Source of the DNA: UBA9676 sp963837105
GTDB taxonomy: Bacteria > Actinomycetota > Actinomycetes > Streptosporangiales > Streptosporangiaceae
Length of the DNA stretch: 64,000 nt
Direction of reading: 5' to 3'
NCBI GenBank assembly: GCA_963837105.1
Contig: CAWIMG010000020.1
Coordinates: 35,459 to 99,458 of the forward strand
The position numbers were made by a program, and so were the translations under genes. Positions 1 through 7,213 of the stretch are shown in pieces. The notes beneath the pieces were generated by a model. The model saw only the letters and a program-made list of their open reading frames with translations. It made no database searches and was not told the DNA's origin. Each line of letters begins with the position of its first letter. Within the stretch, counting starts at the first letter, position 1.

Positions 1-341
1 AGCGCCATGACATGCTCGGCGATCGGCTCCGAGTAGGCGCCCACGTTGCTGGCCAGGATCAGCTGGCCGGGGATGGCGGCGAAGTCGAGCTGATCGGCGC
101 CGGCCGACAGCAGCTGGACAAACCGGAGACTGGCCGCCTGCTGCCACCCCAGGGCGGGCAGTTCCCGGCGCAGGTTCCAGCCGATCAGCGCCTCCGCCTC
201 CGCCACGGCGGCCGGGCGCTCATCCTCGGCCAGCGCCGCCAGGAAGGCGAGGCTGGCCTCGCCGCCAAGCACCTCGGTGTTGATCCGGATGAACTCGTCG
301 TCCACCGGGTAGCTGACCGCTACCAGCCGCTGCCGGGCCAT
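1..341 (-). CDS. D-isomer specific 2-hydroxyacid dehydrogenase, N-terminal part (cut by window edge)
   Basis: The first 113 residues are visible; the gene runs off the left edge. They resemble the N-terminal substrate-binding half of D-2-hydroxyacid dehydrogenases (NAD-dependent, cytosolic): a short sheet start, a region with AEALIGW, then LRFVQLLSAGADQLD and LASNVGAYSEPIAEHV, which match the usual 'vq..gaG.d.id' and 'N..g....aVAE.vl' pattern. The ATG at 341 is preceded by GGGAGG at good spacing. It lies 100 bases downstream of the HPr gene on the same strand and could be the last gene of the dhaM arm. The NAD-binding Rossmann core and catalytic Arg/Glu/His lie outside the window, so substrate cannot be judged. 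Confidence 0.8.
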   Translation of the reverse strand, partial: MARQRLVAVSYPVDDEFIRINTEVLGGEASLAFLAALAEDERPAAVAEAEALIGWNLRRELPALGWQQAASLRFVQLLSAGADQLDFAAIPGQLILASNVGAYSEPIAEHVMA

Positions 342-413
342 GGGGTTCCCTCCCAGTGCATGCGGGCGCCGCACCGCCGCGGATCCAAGAGTGCCGCACC
401 CATGCCCAGCTAT

Positions 414-426
414 GTGACCGGGTCAC
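414..426. promoter_or_regulatory. Perfect palindrome, possible operator
   Basis: GTGACCGGGTCAC (6+1+6) lies in the 100-base gap between the HPr gene and the hydroxyacid dehydrogenase, about 75 bases before the latter's start. It looks like a dimeric repressor site. No regulator is assigned. Confidence 0.35.
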
Positions 427-444
427 CCCGGCAGGTGCGGCGGG

Positions 445-717
445 TCAGGCACCCACCTGTGTGGCCGCGGCCAGGATGGCGACGATCGCGGCGACCGCCG
501 CCTCGGCATCGGCCCCAGTCGCCGTCACGGTGATCCGCTGCCCGCTGGTCGCGCCCAGGCCCATCACACCGAGCACGCTCTTGGCGTCTGCCCGGCTGCT
601 GCCGACGGTGAGCGAGACGGCGGAGGAGAACTTTGCCGCCGCCACCGACAGCGCCCCGGCCGGGCGGGCGTGCAGGTCGCCGGTGAGGGTGACCGCCTGC
701 TCACAGCTTGCGGGCAT
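445..717 (-). CDS. ptsH: HPr-type phosphocarrier protein (PTS)
   Basis: This 90-residue protein has the length of HPr. The phosphorylated histidine motif LHARPAG is at residues 15-21, and the C-terminal half has the expected GVMGLGATSGQ.ITVTATGADA pattern; the Ser-46 region reads AKSVLGVM. HPr takes phosphate from PEP-charged enzyme I and passes it on. Its start overlaps the end of dhaM by 17 bases, and a ptsI gene lies nearby, so its likely job is the phosphorelay enzyme I to HPr to DhaM to DhaL, which drives dihydroxyacetone phosphorylation. A global sugar-PTS role is possible too, but no sugar enzyme II is in the window. Confidence 0.9.
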   Translation of the reverse strand: MPASCEQAVTLTGDLHARPAGALSVAAAKFSSAVSLTVGSSRADAKSVLGVMGLGATSGQRITVTATGADAEAAVAAIVAILAAATQVGA

Positions 718-1105
718 GGCGTGCCTCCTCCGCCGCGGCGAGCACCGCGGTGATGTCTGCGCCGCTGGCCGCGGCTACGGTCGCGGCTACCACGCCCTCG
801 ACGAAGGGCGCGTCGGCTAGCTCGATCGGGCCGGGCAGATCCCCGGCGCCGCCGAGCAGCGCCCGCACGGTGAGGACGGCGCTGCCGAGGTCGGGGAGGA
901 TGACCACACCCGCTCCGCTGTCGGCCAGTTTGACCGCCTGCTGGACTTTGGCCGCGCTAGTGCCGAGCCGCCCGTCATCGGTGCCGCCGGCGGGGATAAT
1001 GGCCACGGTGCCTCCGCTGATCTGGCCGGCGAGTTCTGCCGCCCCCCCCGCCAGCGACGCGCTGTGCGAGACGAGGACGATCCCTACCCTGGCGTGGAGG
1101 CTCAT
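701..1105 (-). CDS. dhaM: DhaM, phosphotransfer subunit of PEP-dependent dihydroxyacetone kinase
   Basis: The 134-residue protein matches the EIIA-mannose-like domain of DhaM. It starts VGIVLVSHSASLAGG, where the His of SHS (about residue 14) is the phosphoacceptor, followed by IIPAGGTDDGRLGTSA and VVILPDLGSAV, then ELADAPFVEGVVAA near the end. DhaM accepts phosphate from HPr and re-phosphorylates ADP bound in DhaL. Unlike some DhaM proteins it has no fused HPr or enzyme I domain; these are separate genes here (445-717 and 1935-3566). It is transcribed divergently from iclR, with a palindromic site in the 41-base gap. Confidence 0.9.
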   Translation of the reverse strand: MSLHARVGIVLVSHSASLAGGAAELAGQISGGTVAIIPAGGTDDGRLGTSAAKVQQAVKLADSGAGVVILPDLGSAVLTVRALLGGAGDLPGPIELADAPFVEGVVAATVAAASGADITAVLAAAEEARHARKL

Positions 1106-1119
1106 GGCATATCCTGAAT

Positions 1120-1138
1120 CGTGTTCGACATTGCTGAA
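1120..1138. promoter_or_regulatory. Putative IclR operator between dhaM and iclR
   Basis: CGTGTTCGACATTG (1120-1133) is identical over 14 bases to part of the palindrome upstream of the glycerol facilitator gene (6093-6124). The dyad reads TTCGACA-T-TGCTGAA, imperfect in the right arm. It sits between the divergent starts at 1105 and 1147, where it could control both dhaM and the regulator itself. Confidence 0.6.
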
Positions 1139-1146
1139 AGGTTGTC

Positions 1147-1926
1147 ATGATCCAATCGGTGGAGCGCGCGGCCCGGATTCTTGCCGTTCTTGGCTCCGGC
1201 ACGCCCCGGCTCGGCGTCACCGAAATCGCCGAGCAGGTGGGGCTGGCCAAGCCGACCGTGCATGGGCTGCTCCGGACGCTGGCGAAGCACGGCCTGGTCA
1301 GCCAGGATGACGACACCGGGAAATACAGCCTCGGCCCGGCGGTGCTGCTGCTGGGCAACGCCTATCTGGATGGCTCGGAGCTGCGTGCCCGGTCGCTGCT
1401 GTGGGCGGAGTCGCTCGCCCAGCGCGCGAACGAGGCGGTGTGGGTGGCGAGCCTGTCGGGCAGCCGGGTCATCGTGCTGCACCACGTGTTCCGCCCGGAC
1501 AACACGGTGCAGATCCTGGAGGTTGGGGCGGCCATCCCGTGGCACGCCTGCGCGCTCGGGCACGCGATCGTGGCCAACCTGGCCGGGCCCGCCCGGGCCA
1601 CCGCGCTGGCCGCTGACCTGGCCCCGCTGACCGGCCGGACCAGGACCACCCGGGTGGCTCTCAGCCGGGTGCTCAACCAGGTGCGCAAGCAGGGTTACGC
1701 GGTGGAGGACCAGGAGGCCACCGTCGGGGACGCGGGCATCGCGGCACCGATCTTCGGCCGTGACAGCGTGGTGGCCGGTGCTATCGGGGTGGTCGGCGCA
1801 GCCGACCGGCTGCTGGCACAGCCCATCCGGGACGAGCTGGTGCGGGCGGTACAGGAAGCGGCGCGGGCCATCTCCCGGGATCTGGGGGCGGCCCGGGGCG
1901 GCCCGGTCCTGTCGGCCCTGAGCTGA
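1147..1926 (+). CDS. IclR-family transcriptional regulator
   Basis: The 259-residue protein has the IclR plan: an N-terminal winged helix-turn-helix (SVERAARILAVL, then VTEIAEQVGLAKPTVHGLLRTL at about 20-45, and LVSQDDDTGKYSLGPAV forming the wing) and a C-terminal effector domain with IPWHACALGHAIVA and an EDQEATVGDAGIAAPIF stretch typical of the ligand pocket. The ATG at 1147 follows AAAGG. It lies inside the dha/PTS cluster, divergent from dhaM and convergent with ptsI (8-base gap). A shared palindrome before both arms suggests it is the local repressor or activator responding to a glycerol/dihydroxyacetone-related metabolite; the ligand is inference. Confidence 0.9.
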   Translation: MIQSVERAARILAVLGSGTPRLGVTEIAEQVGLAKPTVHGLLRTLAKHGLVSQDDDTGKYSLGPAVLLLGNAYLDGSELRARSLLWAESLAQRANEAVWVASLSGSRVIVLHHVFRPDNTVQILEVGAAIPWHACALGHAIVANLAGPARATALAADLAPLTGRTRTTRVALSRVLNQVRKQGYAVEDQEATVGDAGIAAPIFGRDSVVAGAIGVVGAADRLLAQPIRDELVRAVQEAARAISRDLGAARGGPVLSALS

Positions 1927-1934
1927 CGGCATGG

Positions 1935-3566
1935 TCATGTGCCCACCCGCCGCGGCTGGCCGGGCACCGGTGCCGGCCCGGCCGTCGCCAGCACCCGCCT
2001 GGCCAGCGCGGCACAGGCCGCGCTGTCGGCGGCCGCGATCCACTCCGCCACCTGCGGCAGCCGGGCCGCTCCCATGCTGAACCGGCGTATCCCCAGGCCG
2101 ATCAGCAGCGGCAGGACCGCCGGGTCGGCCGCCGCGTCGCCGCAGACCGACAGCCCCACCCCGGCCGCCTGGGCGGCCCTGGCGACGGCGGCGATGAGGG
2201 CCAGTACCCGTGGGTCGGCGGCCAGCGCCGGGCTCGTCGCCGGGTCGGCCCGGTCCAGCCTGAGCACCTCGCTCGTCAGGTCATTGGTGCCCACCGAGAA
2301 GAAGTCACTGGCGCCGGTGAACGCGCCGGCCCCGGCCGCGGTGGCGGCGATCTCCACCATCATCCCCAGCTCCGGCAGCGCGGTACCGGTCCCGGCGGCG
2401 GCTTCGGCCAGCGCGGCCCGGACCGCGGCCAGCTCGGGCACGGTGCGGACCATCGGCACCATGACGCTCAGCTGGGTGTCCCGCCCGCTGCGCAGCACCG
2501 CCCGGAGCTGATCGGCCAGTGCCCGTGGGTGGCCGAGCAGCGCGGCCAGGCCCGGCTCCTGGCCGGCCAGGAACGGGGGAATCTTGTCGCCGGTGAAGTC
2601 GAGCAGCCGGACCACGGCCGGCCGGCCAGCCAGCAGCCCCAGCACCGGATCCAGCGCCGCCCGGTGCTCGGCCTCCGATGGCCAGCCGGCCGCGCTGGTG
2701 AACGGGATCTCGGTCCGCAGCAGCCCTACCCCGGCCGCACCCGCGGCCAGGCCGAGCCGGGTTTCGGTGGCTGATGCCACGTTGCACAGCAGCGTGATCT
2801 CCTGGCCGTCGGCGGTCCGCGGCGGGCCAGCCGCCCTGGCCAGGCCGTTCGCCCGGGTGGCCCGGGTGGCCCGGGCGGCGGCCAGCTGGCGGGGGGACGG
2901 ATCGACGGTCAGCTGCCCGGCCCCGGCGTCCAGCACGGCCAGGTGGCCAGCGGGCGCGGCCAGCACCTGCGGCTCCACCCCGGCCAGCATCGGCAGGCCG
3001 AGGCCGCGCGCGATGATCGCGACATGGGAGTTGGCACCACCGGCGACCGACACCGCGCCGGCCAGCCCGGCCTCGGCGAACCGGATCAGATCGACCGGAT
3101 CCACCTCCCGCCGGACCAGGATGAACGGGCCGGCCGCGGGCGGGGGCGCCGAACCGCCGGCCAGCCGGGCCAGCACCGCGTTGGCGATCTGGCGCACGTC
3201 GTCTGCCCGGGCGGCCAGGTCCGGGCTGGCCAGCCCGGACAGCGCCGCCACCTGGGCGGCAGCCGACCGCTCCACCGCGGCCGCGGCGCTGGTGCCGTTC
3301 CTGGCCGCCGCGACCGCCGGGTCCACCAGCGCGGGATCGGCCGCGATCAGCGCGCCGATGGCCACAATGTCCGCCTCGTCGCCGCGCCCGGCCGCCCGCA
3401 GCCGCTCGGCCAGTGCGGTGCGCTCCCCCGCCACGGCGGCGTAGGCGGCCGCCACCTCCTCCGGGGTGGCCAGCGTCTCGCGTGGCCGGATGTCTGCTGG
3501 GTAAAGCTGCCCGGCCGCCACCCCCTCGGACACCGGCAAGCCCTGGTACCGGCTGGCCTGGGTCAT
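1935..3566 (-). CDS. ptsI: PTS enzyme I (phosphoenolpyruvate-protein phosphotransferase)
   Basis: The 543-residue protein is near the usual enzyme I length (about 570). The phosphohistidine domain has GGANSHVAIIARGLGLP with the active His at residue 181. The PEP-binding TIM barrel has GVGLLRTEIPF, LLDFTGDKIPPFL, MVPMVRTVPEL, DFFSVGTNDLTSEVLRLDR and GLSVCGDAAADP with the catalytic Cys. In typical enzyme I the last motif is CGE.AGD; here Glu is replaced by Asp. It takes phosphate from PEP and charges HPr. The ATG overlaps the dhaL stop by four bases (ATGA), so it is translationally coupled to dhaL. It ends 8 bases from convergent iclR. Confidence 0.93.
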   Translation of the reverse strand: MTQASRYQGLPVSEGVAAGQLYPADIRPRETLATPEEVAAAYAAVAGERTALAERLRAAGRGDEADIVAIGALIAADPALVDPAVAAARNGTSAAAAVERSAAAQVAALSGLASPDLAARADDVRQIANAVLARLAGGSAPPPAAGPFILVRREVDPVDLIRFAEAGLAGAVSVAGGANSHVAIIARGLGLPMLAGVEPQVLAAPAGHLAVLDAGAGQLTVDPSPRQLAAARATRATRANGLARAAGPPRTADGQEITLLCNVASATETRLGLAAGAAGVGLLRTEIPFTSAAGWPSEAEHRAALDPVLGLLAGRPAVVRLLDFTGDKIPPFLAGQEPGLAALLGHPRALADQLRAVLRSGRDTQLSVMVPMVRTVPELAAVRAALAEAAAGTGTALPELGMMVEIAATAAGAGAFTGASDFFSVGTNDLTSEVLRLDRADPATSPALAADPRVLALIAAVARAAQAAGVGLSVCGDAAADPAVLPLLIGLGIRRFSMGAARLPQVAEWIAAADSAACAALARRVLATAGPAPVPGQPRRVGT

Positions 3567-4193
3567 GGGCTCATCATCGCGGCATCGCGGAGGGCGGCCA
3601 GGATCAGCGCGGTGGAGGCCGCGCCCGGATCCTCGTGGCCGACGCTGCGCGGCCCGAGGTAGCTCGCCCGTCCCTTCAGGGCCTGCATGGAGATGGTAGC
3701 CATCGCGCCCGCCTGGGCGGCCGCCACGAGCGCGGCGAGGGCGTCGGCAGCCGGCGCCCCCTCCGCGATCGCCTTGCTGAAGGCTCTGGTGGCCGGCGCC
3801 AGCGCGTCCACCATCGTCTTGTCGCCTTCCCGGGCCGCACCCAGCTGCTGCACGCCGGCCAGGGCCGCCTCCAGCGCGGCTGCCAGCGCCGCCAGATCCA
3901 CGTCCGGGGCATCCCCGAGCGCCTTGCCCGCACGCCGGAAGGCCATCCCGTACAGCGGGCCGGAGGCGCCGCCGACCTTGGAGATCAAGGTCGACCCGGT
4001 CAACGTCAGCACCGCGCCCGGCGTGGCCGGGGCGGCCGTGTCCAGCGCGCTGAGCACGGCCGTGAACCCGGGCCAGGTTGATGCCATGATCGGCATCCCC
4101 GATCGCCGCGTCCAGCTGGGTGAGATGATCCCGCTGCTCCTCGATGACCGCGGCGGCTGCCGTGATCCATGCCCGGAAGACGTCAGCATGCAT
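3563..4193 (-). CDS. dhaL: DhaL, ADP-binding subunit of dihydroxyacetone kinase (frameshifted as written)
   Basis: The N-terminus begins at ATG 4193 behind AGGAG and reads HLTQLDAAIGDADHGINLAR, the DhaL metal/ADP-binding signature with its conserved Asp residues. At about 4070-4078 the frame changes: the rest (FTAVLSALD, STLISKVGGASGPLYGMAFR, GDKTMVDALAPA, GAMATISMQALKGRASYLGPRSVGHEDPGAAS) is in another frame down to the stop at 3563. The shift lies in a CCCGGG run and equals one extra or two missing bases. Total span (631 nt) matches the normal length of about 210 residues, so one indel is the only damage. DhaL transfers phosphate from DhaM to dihydroxyacetone bound on DhaK. Confidence 0.85.
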
Positions 4194-4225
4194 GGGTTTC
4201 TCCTGTGGTCTGGGAACCAGTGGGG

Positions 4226-5217
4226 CTAGCGTCCCCAGCGCAGGGCCGGTGTGTCCACTGGCGCGTCCCACAGCCGCGTGAGCTCGTACGTCAGCTGGCA
4301 GACCGTGACCGAGAAACCCTGCATCTCCAGGCTGGTGATGTAGTTGCCGACCAGGCTCCGGGCGACCCGGGCGCCGCGCCCGGCCAGGTACCGCTGCACC
4401 TCGCTGAACACCACGTACAGCTCCAGCAGCGGGGTGCCGCCCATGCCATTCACCATGACCAGCAGGTCGCCGGACAGCGGCAGGTCGGCGGCGATGGCAT
4501 CGAGCGCCGCCGCGGCCAGGTCGTGCGCCGGTGCCAGCGGCACCCGGCTGCGGCCGGGCTCACCGTGGATGCCGATGCCCATCTCGATCTCGTTGTCGGC
4601 CAGCTCGAAGGTGGGCTTGCCAGCGGCCGGGACCGTGCAGGAGGTCAGGGCCACACCGAGCGACCGGGACCGGTCGTTGACCTCACGCGCCACCGCGGCC
4701 ACCTTGTCCAGGCCCGCACCCTCCTCGGCCAGCGCACCGGCGATCTTCTCCACGAAGACGGTGCCGCCGACGCCCCGGCGGCCCGCGGTGTAGAGAGAAT
4801 CCTGCACGGCCACATCGTCGTTGGTGACCACCGCCACCACCTCGATGTCATCGTCCCCGGCCAGTTCGGCGGCCAGCTGGAAGTTGAGCACGTCACCGGT
4901 GTAGTTCTTGACGATGTGCAGCACTCCGGCGCCGCCGTTGACGGCGCGGGTGGCAGCGAGCATCTGATCGGGCACCGGAGAGGTGAACACCTCGCCAGGG
5001 CAGGCGGCGTCCAGCATGCCGTAGCCCACGAACCCGCCGTGCAGCGGCTCGTGGCCGGACCCGCCGCCGGAGACCAGGCCGACCTTGCCCGCCTGCGGGC
5101 CGCCGCCCGGGTGATCACCTTGTTCTCGATGTCCACCGCGAGCGACGGGTGCGCCGCGGCCACGCCCGCCAGCGCGTCGGTCACGACCGAGTCGGGCGAG
5201 TTGATGAGCTTCTTCAT
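4226..5217 (-). CDS. dhaK: DhaK, dihydroxyacetone-binding kinase subunit (frameshifted as written)
   Basis: The start MKKLINSPDSVVTDALAGVA at 5217 is typical of DhaK. The frame then changes near 5100 in a GGGCGGCGGCCC stretch (one base missing), after which GPQAGKVGLVSGGGSGHEPLHGGFVG carries the substrate-binding region with the His that forms a hemiaminal with dihydroxyacetone. Later come GVLHIVKNYTGDVLNF, NDDVAVQDSLYTAGRRGVGGTVF and GMGIHGEPG-like motifs. Restoring one base gives about 330 residues, the family length. The gene overlaps the end of the aquaporin gene by four bases and is followed 32 bases later by dhaL, so glycerol facilitator, dhaK, dhaL and ptsI form one operon. Confidence 0.87.
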
Positions 5218-6011
5218 GACGTGCCTTCCGGGATTGGCTCAGGGCTGGGAACGGGGTCGCTGGGCGCCAGGCTGGTGTAGGCGGCATCGGCCCGGACCCG
5301 GCCGATGCCGACCCAGGCCAGGGCGCCCAGCACGCCGCCGACAAGTTCGCCGATGAGGTAGGCGGGCAGTTGCGACCACAGCACGCTGCCGCCGAATGCC
5401 TTCAGCATCAGCACAGCACCCAGGTAGCGGGCGGGGTTGATGGCCGCGCCGGTGGCCGGGCCCAGGATGATGATGATCGCGAAGACGATGGCGCCAATGG
5501 CCATCGGCGCCCAGCCCGGCACCGCCCGGTGGTCGATGACCCCGAAGATGACGAAGACCAGGATGAAGGTGCCGATACCCTCGATCAGCAGGCCCCGGCC
5601 GAAGCCCATCGTGGCCGGATTGTAGGCGGTCACTCCCCCGCCGGCCGCCACCGTGGCCGCCCGGCCGAGAGTGAGGTAGATGGCCGCGGCACCGGCGATC
5701 GCGCCGGTCACCTGGGCGGCCCAGTAGCCCGGCACCTCCCGCCAGGGGAACTTGCCGGACACCGCCAGCGACAGGGTCACCGCCGGATTGATGTGGCCGC
5801 CCGAGACATGCCCGATCGCGTACACCGCCCCCACGATAACGAGCATGAACGCGAACGAGATGACCCCAAGCTGGGCCATGGAGAAGGGGACCTTGGTGCC
5901 GGCCGCGATCACGCCGGTCGCCGCCGCGGAGCCGGCGCCGATGTAGACCAGGAAGGCGGTGCCGAGAAACTCGGCGCCAAGCTTTTGCGGGGTGCTGGGT
6001 GGTGCTGCCAT
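5214..6011 (-). CDS. glpF: Glycerol facilitator / aquaglyceroporin (MIP family)
   Basis: The 265-residue membrane protein has six predicted helices and both MIP pore motifs: HINPAVTLSLAV (about residues 75-86) and AAINPARYLGAV (about 195-206). The order helix 1-3 with first NPA, helix 4-6 with second NPA is clear. A C-terminal tail rich in Pro and Ser follows. It is the first gene of the operon with dhaK, dhaL and ptsI, so glycerol or dihydroxyacetone uptake is the likely role; water-only transport cannot be excluded from sequence. A near-perfect 32-base palindrome lies about 85-115 bases upstream of the start. Confidence 0.88.
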   Translation of the reverse strand: MAAPPSTPQKLGAEFLGTAFLVYIGAGSAAATGVIAAGTKVPFSMAQLGVISFAFMLVIVGAVYAIGHVSGGHINPAVTLSLAVSGKFPWREVPGYWAAQVTGAIAGAAAIYLTLGRAATVAAGGGVTAYNPATMGFGRGLLIEGIGTFILVFVIFGVIDHRAVPGWAPMAIGAIVFAIIIILGPATGAAINPARYLGAVLMLKAFGGSVLWSQLPAYLIGELVGGVLGALAWVGIGRVRADAAYTSLAPSDPVPSPEPIPEGTS

Positions 6012-6092
6012 GCGGATCGCCCGCGGCGGGCCGGCCGGCGGCCGGGGGTGCCGGGGCTCCTCACCTCCTCTGGCGGTACTGGCGGCTACTTC

Positions 6093-6124
6093 GAAACGTG
6101 TTCGACATTGTCGAACGATGTTTC
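6093..6124. promoter_or_regulatory. Near-perfect palindrome, putative IclR operator of the glpF-dhaKL-ptsI operon
   Basis: The core TTCGACATTGTCGAA (6101-6115) is a perfect 7+1+7 dyad, and GAAAC / GTTTC at the ends (6093-6097 and 6120-6124) extend it. Fourteen bases, CGTGTTCGACATTG, recur exactly in the dhaM-iclR gap. This is the best candidate site for the IclR protein encoded at 1147-1926. Confidence 0.7.
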
Positions 6125-6228
6125 AGGAGACATAAACGGCGGACGGCGTTGCCGTCAAGAGGTGAGATTGCGCACAGTGGCCGGACATGGCCGTGCCGGG
6201 CCTGCGCGGGGGCACGGTGGGCGTGGAG

Positions 6229-6400
6229 GCGGCCACGATCAGGAGGGGAGAACCTGGCGGGCGGCGGCCAGGATCAGGAGGAGAGGCCCGCCGGGCGGCC
6301 GGGAAGAACCTGGCGGGCGACGGCCGGCATCAGGGTGGGATAACCCGCCGGGCGGAGGCCAGCATCAGCCGGGGACGGCCAGCCGGCCGCGACCGCCCTC
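6229..6400. repeat. Degenerate tandem repeats of about 33-35 bases upstream of devR
   Basis: Four to five imperfect copies of a unit built on CGGCCAGGATCAGGAGG plus a CCTGGCGGGCGG-like half run through the gap between glpF and devR. They are not protein-coding in a convincing frame. They may be slippage products or part of the regulatory region. The rest of the gap (6012-6509) holds the palindrome at 6093-6124 and the devR promoter elements. Confidence 0.55.
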
Positions 6401-6418
6401 CCAGGCGAAGCCCGGCGC

Positions 6419-6432
6419 AGGACTTTTGTCAC
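6419..6432. promoter_or_regulatory. DevR/DosR-like box upstream of devR
   Basis: AGGACTTTTGTCAC matches the mycobacterial DosR core GGGACTTTNGTCCC except at the first and thirteenth bases. It lies 78 bases before the devR start, which fits autoregulation. Confidence 0.6.
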
Positions 6433-6433
6433 T

Positions 6434-6449
6434 GATCACAGCTGTGATC
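6434..6449. promoter_or_regulatory. Perfect 16-base palindrome next to the devR box
   Basis: GATCACAGCTGTGATC is a perfect dyad starting one base after the DevR-like box. It may bind a second regulator of devR. Its inner TCACAGCTGTGA has CRP-like half sites in inverted order, so a CRP site is not claimed. Confidence 0.45.
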
Positions 6450-6509
6450 CCGGGCTACAGTAGAGCACATCAGAGGGGGAATCACCCTGCCACGTGGAGG
6501 GACGCAGCC

Positions 6510-7202
6510 GTGGACGAGGCAGCGCAGCCGGGCCGCACGATCGGCGTATTCCTGCTGGACGACCACGAGATCGTCCGCAAGGGAGTACGCGACCTGCTGG
6601 AAGCCGAGCCCGATATCAAGGTAGTGGGCGAGGCCGGCACGGCCGAGTCCGCGCTGGCGCGCATTCCGGCGCTGCATCCCGATGTGGCCGTGCTCGATGT
6701 CCGGCTGCCCGATGGTGACGGGGTCACCGTCTGCCGCGAAATCCGGTCCCGGATGCCCGAGGTCGCCTGCCTGATGCTGACTTCGTTCGGCGACGACGAC
6801 GCTCTGTTCGACGCGATCATGGCCGGGGCGGCGGGGTACGTGCTCAAGCAGATCCGGGGCACCGACCTGGTCGGCGCGGTCCGGACCGTCGCGTCCGGCC
6901 AGTCACTGCTCGACCCACAGGCAGCCAGCCGGGTGATGGCCCGGATGCGCGACCGTGCCCAGCGGTCCGACCCACTGGCCGGGCTGACCGAGCACGAGCG
7001 CCGGATCCTGGAACTGATCGGAGAGGGGCTGACCAACCGGCAGATCGGGGAGCGGATGTTCCTGGCCGAGAAGACGGTCAAGAACTACGTGTCCGGGATT
7101 TTCGCCAAGCTGGGGATGGAGCGCCGCACCCAGGCCGCGGCCTATGCCGCCAGAGTCTTTGACAACCCGCCGGACGGCAGCCGCGGCAGCCCAGGCAGAT
7201 AG
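6510..7202 (+). CDS. devR: DevR/DosR-like NarL-family response regulator
   Basis: The start is GTG 6510 after GTGGAGGGA; upstream codons in frame are a non-coding extension. The 230-residue protein has a receiver domain (FLLDDHEIVRKGVRDLL; phosphoacceptor Asp63 in VAVLDVRLPDGDG; LTSFGDDDALFDAI; AGYVLKQ) and a LuxR-type HTH (LTEHERRILELIGEGLTNRQI, then ERMFLAEKTVKNYVSGIFAK). The recognition segment AEKTVKNYVS and GMERRTQAA are, from memory, the same as in M. tuberculosis DevR (Rv3133c), so it should read a similar DNA site. It ends 11 bases from the convergent devS gene. It is likely the master regulator of the island to its right. Confidence 0.9.
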   Translation: MDEAAQPGRTIGVFLLDDHEIVRKGVRDLLEAEPDIKVVGEAGTAESALARIPALHPDVAVLDVRLPDGDGVTVCREIRSRMPEVACLMLTSFGDDDALFDAIMAGAAGYVLKQIRGTDLVGAVRTVASGQSLLDPQAASRVMARMRDRAQRSDPLAGLTEHERRILELIGEGLTNRQIGERMFLAEKTVKNYVSGIFAKLGMERRTQAAAYAARVFDNPPDGSRGSPGR

Positions 7203-7213
7203 CCGGCCGGTAG

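Noticed and set aside
5370..7202. Long 610-codon reading frame ending in devR
   Set aside because: The first 380 codons are antisense to the aquaporin and run through tandem repeats; a ribosome site and GTG at 6510 match the normal devR start.
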